Below, in pieces: positions 52,232 to 63,744 of a stretch of DNA of 64,000 nt. Made by a program: the position numbers and the translations under genes. The stretch's first letter is position 1. Each line of letters opens with the position of its first letter. The notes under the pieces were generated by a model. It was not told the DNA's origin. It did no database searches and saw only the letters and a program-made list of their open reading frames with translations. The stretch spans positions 56,380,901 through 56,444,900 of the forward strand of contig CM055098.1 of the NCBI GenBank assembly GCA_029204225.1, read 5' to 3'. The stretch is from Diphasiastrum complanatum. Taxonomy: Eukaryota > Streptophyta > Lycopodiopsida > Lycopodiales > Lycopodiaceae.

Positions 52232-53360
52232 TGTTGGATTTATTTCCTCTACTCTCCTAAATCCTATGTTAATCTGCCTCCATTCATGCTGCTGCATTTT
52301 TACTCATGTTGTCGCATAGGTCTGCATATTTACATGTAAAATAAGACAGGCAAAAAACGTGACTGTTTGCATATATACAAGTAAATTTCCACAGGCGAAA
52401 AAAGGTGACACTGTCTTTTTACACATGATTTGTGACAGGCGAAAAAGACGACACTGTCCTACAAATGACGAAGGTGCCCTAATGGAAAAGTGAAGGTACC
52501 CTATAAATCAAATTTTAAGGCATTTGTCAGAGTGTCGCATTTTTCACATTTTCATCAACGTTCATTTCAGCGAATGCTGATGTCGCGACCTTCTCATGCT
52601 CATCCCATGCGTTGTGCAATCAGATTTGACAACGACATCAGCCACCCACGATCTCCCACAAACAACACATCCACTTTGTACTTTCTTCATCTGCACACCT
52701 GTAAAAATTAGTATATATATTAACTAGCATCTGTGTATTCAAACAACAATAATTGAGTGTGTGTAAAATATAGCATGTATCATAAGTATATCAGAGATGG
52801 ATGAAGTAGATGCTTTCGCGCATTGATTCTTTGTATTGTCAGTAATAGGTTAAATTCTTTTTACAAATTGGATTAGTTTTGTGAAGCACGCGATTTTGTC
52901 TGCTATTGTCTTGTGCTCACCTACATTATTGACCGGTATATTTCACTATACTTAATCTGATACAACTCTGTTTGTTCTGCGTTTAGATTTGCATCAATTT
53001 TGCAATGCTTTTCTACATTTTGTCTGACTCTCTTATTCCTAAATTTTGTAGTCTGTTCTTAGCGAATAATTATTAGTCTAGTTGTTCGTGACTAATATTT
53101 AGTCTTGTCTTTCGCGACTGACAATCAGTCTAGCTGTTCACGACAAATTATCATTCTGATGTCTTCATGCTTAATGTTTGGCTACGTAATAAGATCAAAC
53201 GTGATTTCTTTCACTAATGTTCTGTTCGAATCTGATAAGCATAGTCATGCTTTAGAGAAAGAGTGAAAAAGCTCATTCCGCTGCGCATGAACACTTTCCA
53301 TTCGTGTTCGTTTCTCTTCGAGCTGTTCTCATTTCTCTCACACACCCTCTTTCTCCAACA
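52232..53360 (+). repeat. Probable copia 5' LTR
   Basis: TGTTGGATTTATTTCC to TTTCTCCAACA, directly followed by a primer-site-like TGGTATCTGAGAGC at 53361. A TATA-like CCCTATAAATC near 52500 and imperfect internal repeats (GACAGGCGAAAAA..., AGTCTAG(T/C)TGTTC) fit a U3 promoter. Only one copy is present, so the left end is tentative. Confidence 0.55.
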
Positions 53361-53510
53361 TGGTATCTGAGAGCTATTCTCTATAGCCTGATAAGCTTCC
53401 ACAGTAACAAGACTCTACCAGCCGATAGACTTCTTGTTCTGTAATTTCACACCAGATTTTCATACTTAAGTCACTGATAATTTTTCCTATCACCTAAACT
53501 AATCTTCCAC

Positions 53511-54003
53511 ATGGATTCCCAAGGAAAAGCTAGTCCTATTATGGACAAGCTTGATGGAGCCAATTACCATCTGTGAAAATTTAAGATGAAAACAGTGCTA
53601 ATGGCTAAAGAATTGTATGATGTTGTTATAGGTGCAGAAAGGAAACCCGAAGCTGACGACGCAACAATTGCCAGATGGACACTGAAGATGGCAAAGCTTT
53701 CGCGCTAATCATCCTCAACATTTTGGATACTCAGATCGGCCATGTATCCGAAGCCCAGACATCCAAAGAAGTCTGGGACATTTTGAGCACATTATATGAA
53801 GTGCGAGATATAGCTTCCAAGCTACATCTCAGGAAGAAATTTTACTCGCTCAAGGTGGCGAACGGTGATTCTTTGCAGAATCACATCAACCAATTCAAGA
53901 ACCTGCTTCCAAGCTACATCTCAGGAAGAAATTTTACTCGCTCAAGATGGCGAATGGTGATTCTTTGTAGAATCACATCAACCAATTCAAGAACCTGCTA
54001 TAG
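53511..54003 (+). pseudogene. Copia gag fragment
   Basis: Starts MDSQGKASPIMDKLDGANYH. A TGA at about 53575 replaces the expected Trp before KFKMKTVLMAKELYDVVIGA. Frame changes follow, then TSKEVWDILSTLYEVRDIAS and LHLRKKFYSLKVANGDS, the copia gag (UBN2-type) core. A 92-bp segment is duplicated in tandem (53813-53904 and 53905-53996). Ends abruptly at minus-strand copia sequence. Confidence 0.75.
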
Positions 54004-54850
54004 CAAATGGCCGTTGTCGGATCTATCATAGACGATCAAGACGCAGTGATGCAATTGCTTAAGTATCTTCTTTTTTACTAAGTCCCAAACCACATGATAC
54101 TTGATAGCTATGTGTTTCGTTCTCGAATGAAATATAGGATCTTTTGTAAGATACATTGTTGAAGTGTTATCCATAAGCAAAACATAGGGTTTAGAAATAT
54201 TTTCATCTAATCCTTCCAACATTTGTTTGATCCATGTTAGATCGTTTGCCATCTTAGCTACTGCTACTTATTCGGCCTCACACGAAGATTGAGCTACTGT
54301 TGTCTGCTTCTTGCTTATCCAAAATATGGCTGTGCCAAATGCTAAGATAGAACCTCTTGAAATACTTTTGCTATCATCCTTCATGGATGCCTAGCTTGCG
54401 TCACTATAAGATACGAATCGAAATCTAGATTTCTTCGAATAACATAGTCCATAGTCTTTTGATTCTTGGAGATATTGCACCACTCTTTTTGCTAACTTCC
54501 AATGCAACAATCCTAGGTTCTCATTGAATTGGCTTAGCCTGTATACTGCAAATGCTATATTAGGTCCGGTGTTGTCTACAAGATACAACAATGATCCAAT
54601 CAGCCTTCGATAGGGTGTATTGGCCGTCATCTACATAAACAGCCAAAATGATAATTTCATCTGCGACATGTTTGATATAGACATTCAACTCAACGAACAA
54701 AGGTTCGAAACTTCAAGAACATAGTGTTTCATCCTTCTTTTTAAACCATTGTCTGGCTGCTTGTTTCAGACCATAGATGCTCTTATTCATGTGACATCCG
54801 AATTCTGGATATTCTTTACTTATAAAACCTATTTGGAGGCTGTAGATACC
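54004..54850 (-). pseudogene. Copia RT-RNase H fragment, inverted relative to gag
   Basis: The minus strand has CHMNKSIYGLKQAARQWFKK, ILAVYVDD, then after a deletion YRRLIGSLLYLVDNTGPNIA and LAKRVVQYLQESKDYGL, with MANDLTWIKQMLEGLDENIS and PIFHSRTKHIAIKYHVVWDL from RNase H. Stops and deletions throughout. It meets the plus-strand gag tail to tail near 54003, so either one element has an internal inversion or two elements abut. Confidence 0.75.
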
Positions 54851-54959
54851 AGGGTTCACGGTCCATTGATAGGAGTTCAGGGTTGGTCTTAGGGATTAGG
54901 TCTTTTTTTGTTTCACCATGCCATCAAAGTTGTTTGAACTGTGATCAGAGGTCAACTTG

Positions 54960-55172
54960 CTCGAGGGTAGGTACAGTCATCAGAGCAGTGCCAGACATCA
55001 ACGGTGCTACTATTGTGGATTTGAGAGGGCTCTTACGAGGCTGAAGGCCCACTTCTTGGGTGTCAATAGGCCTGACAGTTACATTTGGGAGTGATCCCCT
55101 ACAGCTTGGTCCAACCAAATGTGCGTGAGCGTCTCTTGGCACAGTACGGAGAGAATATTGTCGTGTTGGCCT
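54960..55172 (+). pseudogene. BED zinc-finger fragment, cut by gypsy insertion
   Basis: The plus strand reads ARHQRCYYCGFERALTRLKA followed by HFLGVNRPD, a BED-like C-x2-C...H finger with intact first Cys pair, as in hAT-type transposases. A TGA follows about 55088. The gypsy insertion at 55173 splits the surrounding sequence, which continues after 61099. Confidence 0.55.
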
Positions 55173-56089
55173 GTTGCGCCGGCGCCTCAAAGGGCGCTGG
55201 GACTTGAGCGGTTTTCCCAACACACGCTTAAGTCTAACATTCATCCATCATGCACTTACGTAAAAGCCAACTCAGAAACGTAACAAGCTTAACCATTCAG
55301 ACATAAGAAAACTAGAATCTCAACCAACCCGAAAGCCAACTCAGAATCCGTCCCCAAAAGGTAACCAAAGGCAAAGACAAGCCACACATGAAATCCAAGG
55401 CATAGTGGTCGCCAAACTGACCAATTGGCATAGCGGCAAGCCCCATGTCGATGACAGGGACCCTTAGGCGCCAGCGACGCAAAAAGGTTGTAGTAAGGGT
55501 CCTTCCACTTGGACCAGTCCCGGAGGCGAAACCGAAATGGTAATCATCCCCAAGGATCAACTTTATTAGATTTGGAAGAGGTTACATTCATACATAGACT
55601 GACTGGTCTCGGGGCCACCAACACATGCTGGGCATTGTGCCTGGCTCGTGCTGGTAGAGGGAGCTGAGACCTGGCGACTAGATTCCTGGCGCTGGTTGAG
55701 CTGCCCAAGTTTCTGTCTGCCGGACTCCCCCTATAGTTCTGCTGTGATTCGGCGCACCCCCTCTGGTTTGAAACATAGTGCTTTCTGGTAAAGCACGCTT
55801 TTTGGGACTTAGTTTTTATTTTGCTGATTAAGCCTGGCAAGCCTGGCAGAATCAGTCTGGCTCCAGGACATGGGTCCCGGGAGCCATTCCGACGGCAGAA
55901 TCAACTTGCTTCCTGACTAGGCCATGATTCGAGCTCCAGAGCTAGCTCATGACTTGTGACTACTTGACTAGCTCACCACAGGTCGGCGGCTCAGTCCTTG
56001 ACGTTCTAACTTGCTCTGGGACCTTAGGGAGCACCACCTCTTAGAGTCTTACAGGGCACACTAGGTGCACCTGAGTCAGCTTTACAACA
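55173..56089 (-). repeat. 3' LTR of the pol-bearing gypsy insertion
   Basis: 917 bp, TGTTGTAAAG to GGCGCAACA on the minus strand; aligns along its whole length with the LTRs at 28791 and 33123. Confidence 0.92.
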
Positions 56090-56333
56090 TCCTCCCCTCG
56101 TTTGAAAAAGCTGATGTCCTCATCAGGACAAAACTAGACCTAGGACGTATGGCACGGGCTCAATTCACCGGCCTTAACAACTTTTGAAGTAAAAAGATAC
56201 ATTGGCAGTAGCACAAGAAAAGTGTAGATAAAGTTCACTTACGTAAAACCTATGTAAAGCTGCAAGTGATTTATTGACAAACTTAAGAAAGATACCTGGA
56301 AGTTCCTTGAACTTCAAAATTGGCCATGAGTGT

Positions 56334-59300
56334 TTATGCAGGAGGCATGCCGCCAGGTAGTGCTTTGTGTGCCGATCTGGGAAAACAGCTATTGCGTTGA
56401 TTCTTCTGCAGATAATCTACAAGTACTTCAGGGGCTCCCTCCTTAAGTTTGTCTTCATACTCCCAAGAAGCCTCAATGAGTGGAGCCCGTAGCCACTTCA
56501 CGAGATATTCACGTTGCACACCAGTTCGCTTTCTATGTGTCAATATTTGTTCAAGTACAAGCTGCCTCTTTGTATCATCAAGTGTCGTTGTGGGTGACGA
56601 AGTTCGTGTTGCCGATCAAATCGCTCATCTGGTTTGTACCGTTTGAGTAATGAGATATGAAACGCATTGTGTATATCCAAGCTGGATGGCAGCGCCAATC
56701 GGTAAGCCACTGGGTTGATCTTCTTGGTGACATGATATGGTCCCGCATAAGGTCAAACGAACTTATGAGAGAAACCTTTTGGTAATGCAATGTTCTTTGT
56801 GTTCAGCCACACTTGATCACCTTCCTCAAATTCCAGTTCTCGTCGATGTGGGTTCACGTCAGCTGCCATACTTCTTTGGGACTGCTCTAAAAATGACTGC
56901 ACCTCTGTCAGCTTTGTGTGCCACTCATTGATGAATTCCTCTACAGTGGGTACTAAGGTTTCTTGCACACCTGTAAGAAAAGAGCTTGGAACAATCGGTA
57001 GCCGACCATTGCTTATCTCGAATTGTGCCCGTCCAGTAGATCTGTTCACTTGGTTGTTATGTGCAAACTCGAGAATATCCAAGTAGTTGACCCAATCAGA
57101 TTGGTCCCAAGCGACGTAATTTCATAAATATTGTTCAATCTGTCGATTGACTTGTTCCGTTTGCCCATTTGTTTGAGAGTGATATGCAGTGCTGAAATTC
57201 AATCCAGTTCCCACGAGGTGAAATAGGCAAGTCCAAAAACTTTCCGACGAACTTGGTGTCTCGGTCAGAAATAATCGTTCTAGGTAGGCCATGGTATTTG
57301 AAGACACATTTGAAAAATAACCTCGCCACTTCTTCAGCTGTCACTGAACTTTTAGTTGGTAAAAGGTGAGCTTGTTTTGAAAAACGGTCAACCACCACAT
57401 AAATTGAGTCAAAACCCTGGCAACGTGTTAGTTGAACAATAAAATCCATGCTCACTGAGTCCCAAGGGTATGCTGGTACTGGTGATGGCTGGAGTAGTCC
57501 TGCTGGGGCTAGCGGTTCCACCTTCACTTGTTGACATGTAGGACATGTTTGCACATAGGATTCAATGTCTGCCCACATATCTGGCCGATAGAAGCCTCTC
57601 TTGAGAAGTTCATACATGCGATTCACCCCTGGATGTCCGGCGGCTAGTACGTCATGATGCTCCCTCAAGATTTTCTTCCTCAAGTTGATGTTGTCTGGAA
57701 CATATACTCTACATTGTTTATAAACAACCATTTGGTCTTTCCAAGTAAAATGTTTACAAGGCTTTCCCAACTGGAATTTGATCATTAGATTCTTAGCCAA
57801 CGCATCTACACCATAGTTCTCTTTGATTTCTTGGAGTAGATCGGTCACCTGGGCTGAAACCGTCGCCATCAAGTGCTCTTGTCTACTGAGTGCATCTGCT
57901 ACCACATTATTCTTTCCCGTCGTATGTAGAATGTCTATATTGAATTTTGAGAGAAAGTTTTGCCATTGCATCTGCTTTGGCGTGAGCATACCATGGGATG
58001 AGAAGTACTTAAGTGATACGTTGTCAGTGAACGCCTTAAAGGGCTTTCCTGCCACATATGTCTCCAATGCTCCACTGCTTGTACGGCCCCAATAGCAAAG
58101 TTTGACGCATCTGTATGTATTTCGAATGGTTTGCTAAAGTTCGGTAGGGCAAGAATGGGTTCTTGAGTGATCCGTCGCTTTAGTTCTTGGAACGTTGCTT
58201 CACATTCCGGTGTCCATGTCATTTTGAGATGAGTCTTTGTCTGCTCCAACAACGGTGCCACAATTTTGCTAAATGCCTCAATGAATCTCCTGTAAAAATT
58301 ACATAGCCCCACAAAGGATTTGATGCCATGAATAGTTTTAGGTGCTAGCCAATCCAAGATAGCCTTGATCTTCTTATGATCCATTCGAATCCGTCCGTGG
58401 CCTATAACATGTCCAAGAAAATCAACTTCCTCCACCACAAACTCACATTTCTCTCTTTTCGCGAACAAGCAGTTCCTCCTTAGTCGTTGGAGAACTATCC
58501 TTAGATGTTTAATGTGATATTTAAGGATCCGGCTAAATACTAATATGTCATCGATGTACACAATGACAAATTCATCCAGACAGTCTTGAAAAATGTTGTT
58601 CATCAACGTGCAAAAAGTGGCTGGTGCGTTTGTTAGACCGAATAGCATCACTAGGAACTCGTGACTCCCGTACCGCGTTCGAAACGCCGTTTTGTGCTCA
58701 TCACCTTTAGCTATTTGAATTTGATGATATCCAGATTTGAGATCTATTCGGCTAAAGTATTTGGCATGTTTGAGTTGGTCGAATAGGTCATCAATTCTAG
58801 GCATGGGGTACTTGTTCTTGATGGTACTCTTGTTAAGCATGCGATAATCCACACACATTCGAAGAGTTTTGTCCACCTTTTCCACGAACAACACTAGGGC
58901 TCCAAAAGGTGAAGCGCTAGGTCTAATAAAACTTTTGTCTATCAATTCACCAAGTTGTCATTTCAGTTCCACCAACTCCTCTTGTGACATTCTGTAGGGT
59001 GCTCATGAAGTTGGCTCCGTTCCTGGTACCAACTCAATTTTATGGTCCACTGGTCTTCGAGGAGGTAGCTTAGCTGGGAGTTCCTCCGGAAACACATCGC
59101 TAAATTCTTCTAGCAGATCTGCCACTTCTTTTGGCAAGTTTTCTTGTCGCACGCTTTTCCCTTCTGGGACTTCTCGGTAGATGCAAAGAAAGCACTTTGA
59201 CCTTTTCCCTTTCGCCATTATTTTCATCGCTAATGCTGCAACCAAATTTTGTTCAATATCGGTATCCTTAGCATTTCCTCCGAACAGGGCTTTTGTCATG

Positions 59301-59717
59301 CAGATTTGTCCCTTGTAATCCAAGAGGACCAAGTTTGAGCTCCTACCCAAAACTGCGATACAGTGTTCATTTAACCAAGGGAGGCCCAAAATCACATCGA
59401 AGACATCCATCTCTAAAATCACAAAGTTAAGTTTATCCTTCCATCTTCCAATATGCACCGGGATGTTCAATGTCGCTTTGTCTGCATCTAGTGCTCCCTT
59501 CGCTGTTTCTACCTTGAGAGTAGATGTAACAATTCCTGGTCGGCAAGCTGAATTGTTCCACTACGCTCCTTGAGATATAGTTATGTGAAGCTCCAGAGTC
59601 GATCATGAAATCTGACTTCCTCCCCGCAATCTTTCCTGATAAGAATAACAATCTTGAACCAGTCTTGGGGGTTGCCCCATGGAAGTTCCTTTCCATACTT
59701 GTGTGTCGTCCACTCAT
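56334..59717 (-). pseudogene. Gypsy pol: protease-RT-RNase H-integrase-chromodomain
   Basis: Protease FMIDSGASHNYIS with intact D-S-G (59595-59600) and FDVILGLPWLNEH. RT has [25 protein letters not shown] and intact YIDDILVFS. RNase H begins [13 protein letters not shown] but lacks ~100 bp including its second catalytic region, and ends [13 protein letters not shown]. Integrase has [47 protein letters not shown] and, in a shifted frame, [17 protein letters not shown], so zinc residues and D-D-E are all visible. The C-terminal chromodomain-like piece YLVKWLRAPLIEASWEYEDK targets chromatin in chromoviruses. At least three frame changes; no gag. Confidence 0.87.
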
Positions 59718-59749
59718 AAATGTAAGCTCCTCTCACAACTCCCAACTAG

Positions 59750-60409
59750 ATCAGATCACCTGGATCAAAACAAGTAGTCAGGGATAATTCAGGTCCAGGC
59801 AAGCACACCACAAACGAACATACCAACCAAAGCTAAACAGAGGATCCCTCTCAAGTCACATCCCCCTTGAGACCAGACGTAGGACCTTTGCCTAGCCGCG
59901 CCCACACAAATCTATCACAGAATTAGCCCACGGGGAAACATCCATCCAACCATCCGTGCTTTCACCATTAAGCAGCACATTGCCTCAGTCAAGCCCCACC
60001 ACTTTTTGGTCGATAGCCCTTATAGCTAAACAATCGGTAGCTATCCCGCATCGGCAACTAACCACCCGTGCTTTACACCCGAATTCGAGCAGCATCTTTG
60101 TATCAATGGTTAACCTGTACAGTTCGAATATGTCGTCCCGTACTCCACAAGGTACAGACCGTGCTTTCACCTACCTAGGCAACACTTTGCCTCATCCGTC
60201 CTACGTGCAGACAGCGCCAGGCCCGAACTGCGAGAACTGACCGTGCTTACACCTCGAGGACAACACTTTGACTCATCAAGTCCCCCGTTCTGCCGACCAC
60301 CCCGACCGTGGACACACCCGTGCTTACATTGTGGGAAGCACCTTGCGCAACGGTTGTCCTGACAAATCCCAAAACATGGCCATCCCTGTGAGACTTGCAC
60401 AGATACCCA
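59750..60409 (-). other. Leader of pol-bearing gypsy insertion
   Basis: Matches the leader of the Gag-PR element (29750-30390) starting at GCAAGTCTCACAGGGATGGC. The primer-site end is missing. Diverges near 59750, where the protease-coding region follows. Confidence 0.8.
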
Positions 60410-60465
60410 AGTGTGAGCAACAACAAATGGAATTCCGCACTCGTAAAGAACTGACCAACCCCATG

Positions 60466-61094
60466 TCGATGACAGGGACCCTTAGGCACCGGCGACGCAA
60501 AAAGGTTGTAGTAAGGGTCCTTCCACTTGGACCAGTCCCGAAGGCGAAACCGAAATGGTAATCATCCCCAAGAATCAACTTTATTAGATTTGGAAGAGGT
60601 TACATTCATACATAGACTGACCGGTCTCGGGGCCACCAACACGTGCGCATTGTGCCTAGCTCGTGCTGGTAGAGGGATCTGAGGCCTGGCGACTGGATTC
60701 CTGGCGCTGGTTGAGCTGCCCAAGTTTCTGTCTGCCGGACTCCCCCTATAGTTCTATTGTGATTCGGCTCACCCCCTCTATTCTGAAACATAGTGCTTTC
60801 TGGTAAAGCACGCTTTTTGGGACTTAGTTTTTATTTTGCTGATTAAGCCTGGCAGAATCAGTCTGGCTCCCGGACATGGGTCCCGGGAGTTGTCCCGACG
60901 GCAGAATCAACTGCTTTTTGACTAGGCCATGACTCGAGCTCCAGAGCTAGCTCATGACTTGTGACTACTTGACTGGCTCACCACAGGTCGGAGGCTCAGT
61001 CCTTGACGTCCTAACTTGCACTGGGACCTTAGGGAGCGTCACCCCTTAGAGTCTTACAGGGCACACTAGGTGCACCTGAGTCAGCTTTAAAACA
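60466..61094 (-). repeat. Truncated 5' LTR of the pol-bearing gypsy insertion
   Basis: Starts TGTTTTAAAGC at 61094 on the minus strand and matches the other LTRs up to GTCATCGACATGGGG, then stops; the 3' end of the LTR is lost. Confidence 0.88.
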
Positions 61095-61099
61095 TGGCC

Positions 61100-61640
61100 C
61101 CTAGGCCATTTCTACGAGGATATATCCGGTTCTCAATAGCCATCTCCCTCTCAGCAGCCGTCCAACAAGTTGTCATCGTCATCCCGCATGCCGTAACCAC
61201 CACGCCAGTCCTCCACCTCTTCCCACATGCCACTCCTTCCAACTCCCGTAGACATGACCATGCTCTTTGGAGCAAGGGAGGGCTTGGTACCATTCACTCC
61301 ATCAATGCCCTGTCGCACCTACAACCGCACAACGTCCTCCCTTTTCCAGAGGTTGTGTGACTCCTACCCCACCATCCACTATGCCCACTGGCACCCGCGT
61401 TGCCGATGAGGACGATGATGGCCTAGACTTTGTGACAGCTACCCATTACGGCCATTCGCACGACATACCACTCAGTGCACCACATCTGCTTTTTGGTGGA
61501 GCATGTTCAGAGGCACTACAACTACCTTGTAGTGCCTGGCTCTCCAAGTTCTCTCACAGGACTGTTCAATGTCCGTATGTGAGAGGAATTGGAGCACATG
61601 GGCGCTCATTCACATGAAGAAACGTAACAGGTCGACCTAA
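61100..61640 (+). other. Right flank of the gypsy insertion, unassigned
   Basis: C-rich, with a plus-strand frame containing TRVADEDDDGLDFVTATHYG. It continues the sequence interrupted at 55172; relation to a hAT-like protein is possible but no domain is clear. Confidence 0.3.
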
Positions 61641-61687
61641 ACCTTAAAACCTAACTCCTGAATTGAACTTGTTATGTGCTTATGAAT

Positions 61688-61827
<140 letters not shown>

Positions 61828-62039
61828 ATTAAGCCTTCCCAAGTAACCCTTGGTGCCTCATGCAGGTTGACTGTGAAGAAATGTGAGCTACTGGTGTTCT
61901 ATAGCACCAACGCCAGATTCGTTCGCCACCTTAGAGACATTCACGCACCCTTAGAGGTTATAGTAGAGCAATGTGTCCAGTGTAGCACATCTTCTAGCTA
62001 CAGACATTAAAAGTGCCATAGAGAGATCATTGTAGGGGG

Positions 62040-62350
62040 GGGGGGAGAGTTTGATGAGGTAGCACACTTATGAGATGGCAAAGGGTTTTTCTAGCAGGGG
62101 GGCAGGCCATTGGTTCAAAGAGACATGGGCAGGATCCAACAAAGGACATAGGGGCAGGATATGACACGGGGCATGCCACAATTTGGATCAAGCTTTCACG
62201 ATGGTATAGAGTTTGGGACAGGAGCAATTCCATAGCCGAATATCGATACATATATGGGAGGTGGTGATGATGAGTTGGACTTGGACTACCAGATGCTAAG
62301 GGACATTGCTGCTGAGTTGTCTGCAAAGTGTGTTGCTAAGTTTGCCACTT
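62040..62350 (+). other. Coding-like stretch, possible hAT-like gene remnant
   Basis: The plus strand has RDMGRIQQRT, DMTRGMPQFGSSFHDGIEFG and YMGGGDDELDLDYQMLRDIA, with two in-frame stops. Gln/Gly/Met-rich, like the low-complexity ends of some plant transposase-derived proteins. No diagnostic motif. Confidence 0.25.
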
Positions 62351-63534
62351 CATAGTATGCATATGTAGGATTCAACTTTTGGTTGTGCAAATGTGTGTGG
62401 TTCTTCCAAAATTTCCTTAACAGTTTCTATGGGTTGCTGATGGTATTCCATCCTAAACTAGATTAACGTCTTAATAGCTTTGTAAAGTAGTTGCTATTGT
62501 TGATAAAAAAATATATGACCAGTAATTGTACATATGATTGTATACTAAGTTTTTTCCTTTTCTATCTTTTTTTATTTGAAACTGTCCATTTATGACATGA
62601 GAATTACTTAAAGGATCACACTGAATTTCAATAGGTTCTTCCTAATCTTTGGAATTTAATATACATTATCACTTACTGGCCCAACAAAGTCATAAAAATC
62701 TGTGTAAATCAATTAGTTTATGTCACTTTGCCCTAAGCACATTGCCGTAACTATTAAAATAAGATATTTTGTATTAACGACCGTATTATATCTATTTGCA
62801 TGAATACCTCTTGTAATATCAATTGTTATCGTATAAAGTCCAAGAGGCATGTCCTAACTCAATATACAAATAGGATCCCCCGTAGCCGGAGAGAAGAGAT
62901 TTGTTTGAAAAAGGATAAGTAGAGTAGCTTATGCTTGATCTTTCAGAAATTACAGTAGATGTACAGTCATTTCATCTCCATCTACATTGAAACCTGCACA
63001 CACTAGTGGATGTAAACATATAGCACGGCCATTTGCTAAGGTGCAAATGTTTGTATACCTAACCTATGCAATGTAGGTGCTCGATTCAAAGATATGGGAT
63101 GTCCTTGCATAACCCTTGAAGTATTTCCCATAGAAAAGGCAAACAATTTTGAATGAGCAATTTAGCAGCTCTCATGCTAGAAGCAGGGTTTCATTTCATC
63201 AAATTGCAAAACACAAAAGTTGCAAATTTCTATGGCTATCTCTTGATCCGCATCAAAGTAATGGAAGGGAAGTACCTACCACAATAACAGAACAAGCTGA
63301 ATAATGTGAAAAATAACGAGCAGAATGAAATAGGGACTCTTTTTTTGATGACAAAGCTGACGTCGGTTGTGGTGATGCACTAGCTTTGCGTCTGCGTTTG
63401 CGTAGCTCCTGCCAACCTGCTACCTGCCTATGATCCCCCCACTCATGCCACTAGCTCTAGGCCACCCCCTAGCCCGTCGTGTCTAAGGTACAAAGTCCCA
63501 CATCCTACGAAGGCCCTACAAATTGGGATGATGC
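62351..63534. other. AT-rich sequence, nothing recognised
   Basis: No coding or repeat signature seen. Confidence 0.35.
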
Positions 63535-63744
63535 CTAGCCTGTAGCTGCCTGTGATCCCCCGCTCCTGTCTACATACAACGAACCCAAGCCCCCTCTCAC
63601 TCTGCCTCTGTGGCACCTCCTAGGCCTAATTGGAGGTGAAAATGGTTCCGCCTGTGTCTTCACATTGTGGTCCACTAGCAATTGCTCCATGTCAAAATCC
63701 CACCAATCATCTTCCTCAGCTCCCTCCATACCCAGCCCTGACAA
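63535..63744 (-). other. Short acidic/basic ORF, function unknown
   Basis: 69 codons, with GMEGAEEDDWWDFDMEQLLV and an Arg/Gly-rich end RPRRCHRGRVRGGLGSLYVD. It looks protein-like, but I cannot assign it; may be a transposase-gene fragment. Confidence 0.25.

Larger units (their letters stand above)
55173..61094 (-). mobile_element. Gypsy chromovirus insertion with pol but no gag
   Basis: 5,922 bp on the minus strand, with perfect 5-bp target duplication TGGCC (55168-55172 and 61095-61099). Its 917-bp 3' LTR is very similar to the LTRs of the Gag-PR elements, with the same polypurine tract and a matching leader. Protease, RT, RNase H, integrase and chromodomain are present; gag is absent, with the leader joining the protease region near 59720. 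The 5' LTR is damaged: its last ~230-250 bp and the primer site are replaced by ~60 bp of unrelated sequence (about 60410-60465). Confidence 0.9.

Noticed and set aside
61087-61293. Minus-strand frame next to the gypsy insertion resembling a Harbinger-type protein.
   Set aside because: Only a loose compositional impression; no DDE or Myb/SANT motif is present.
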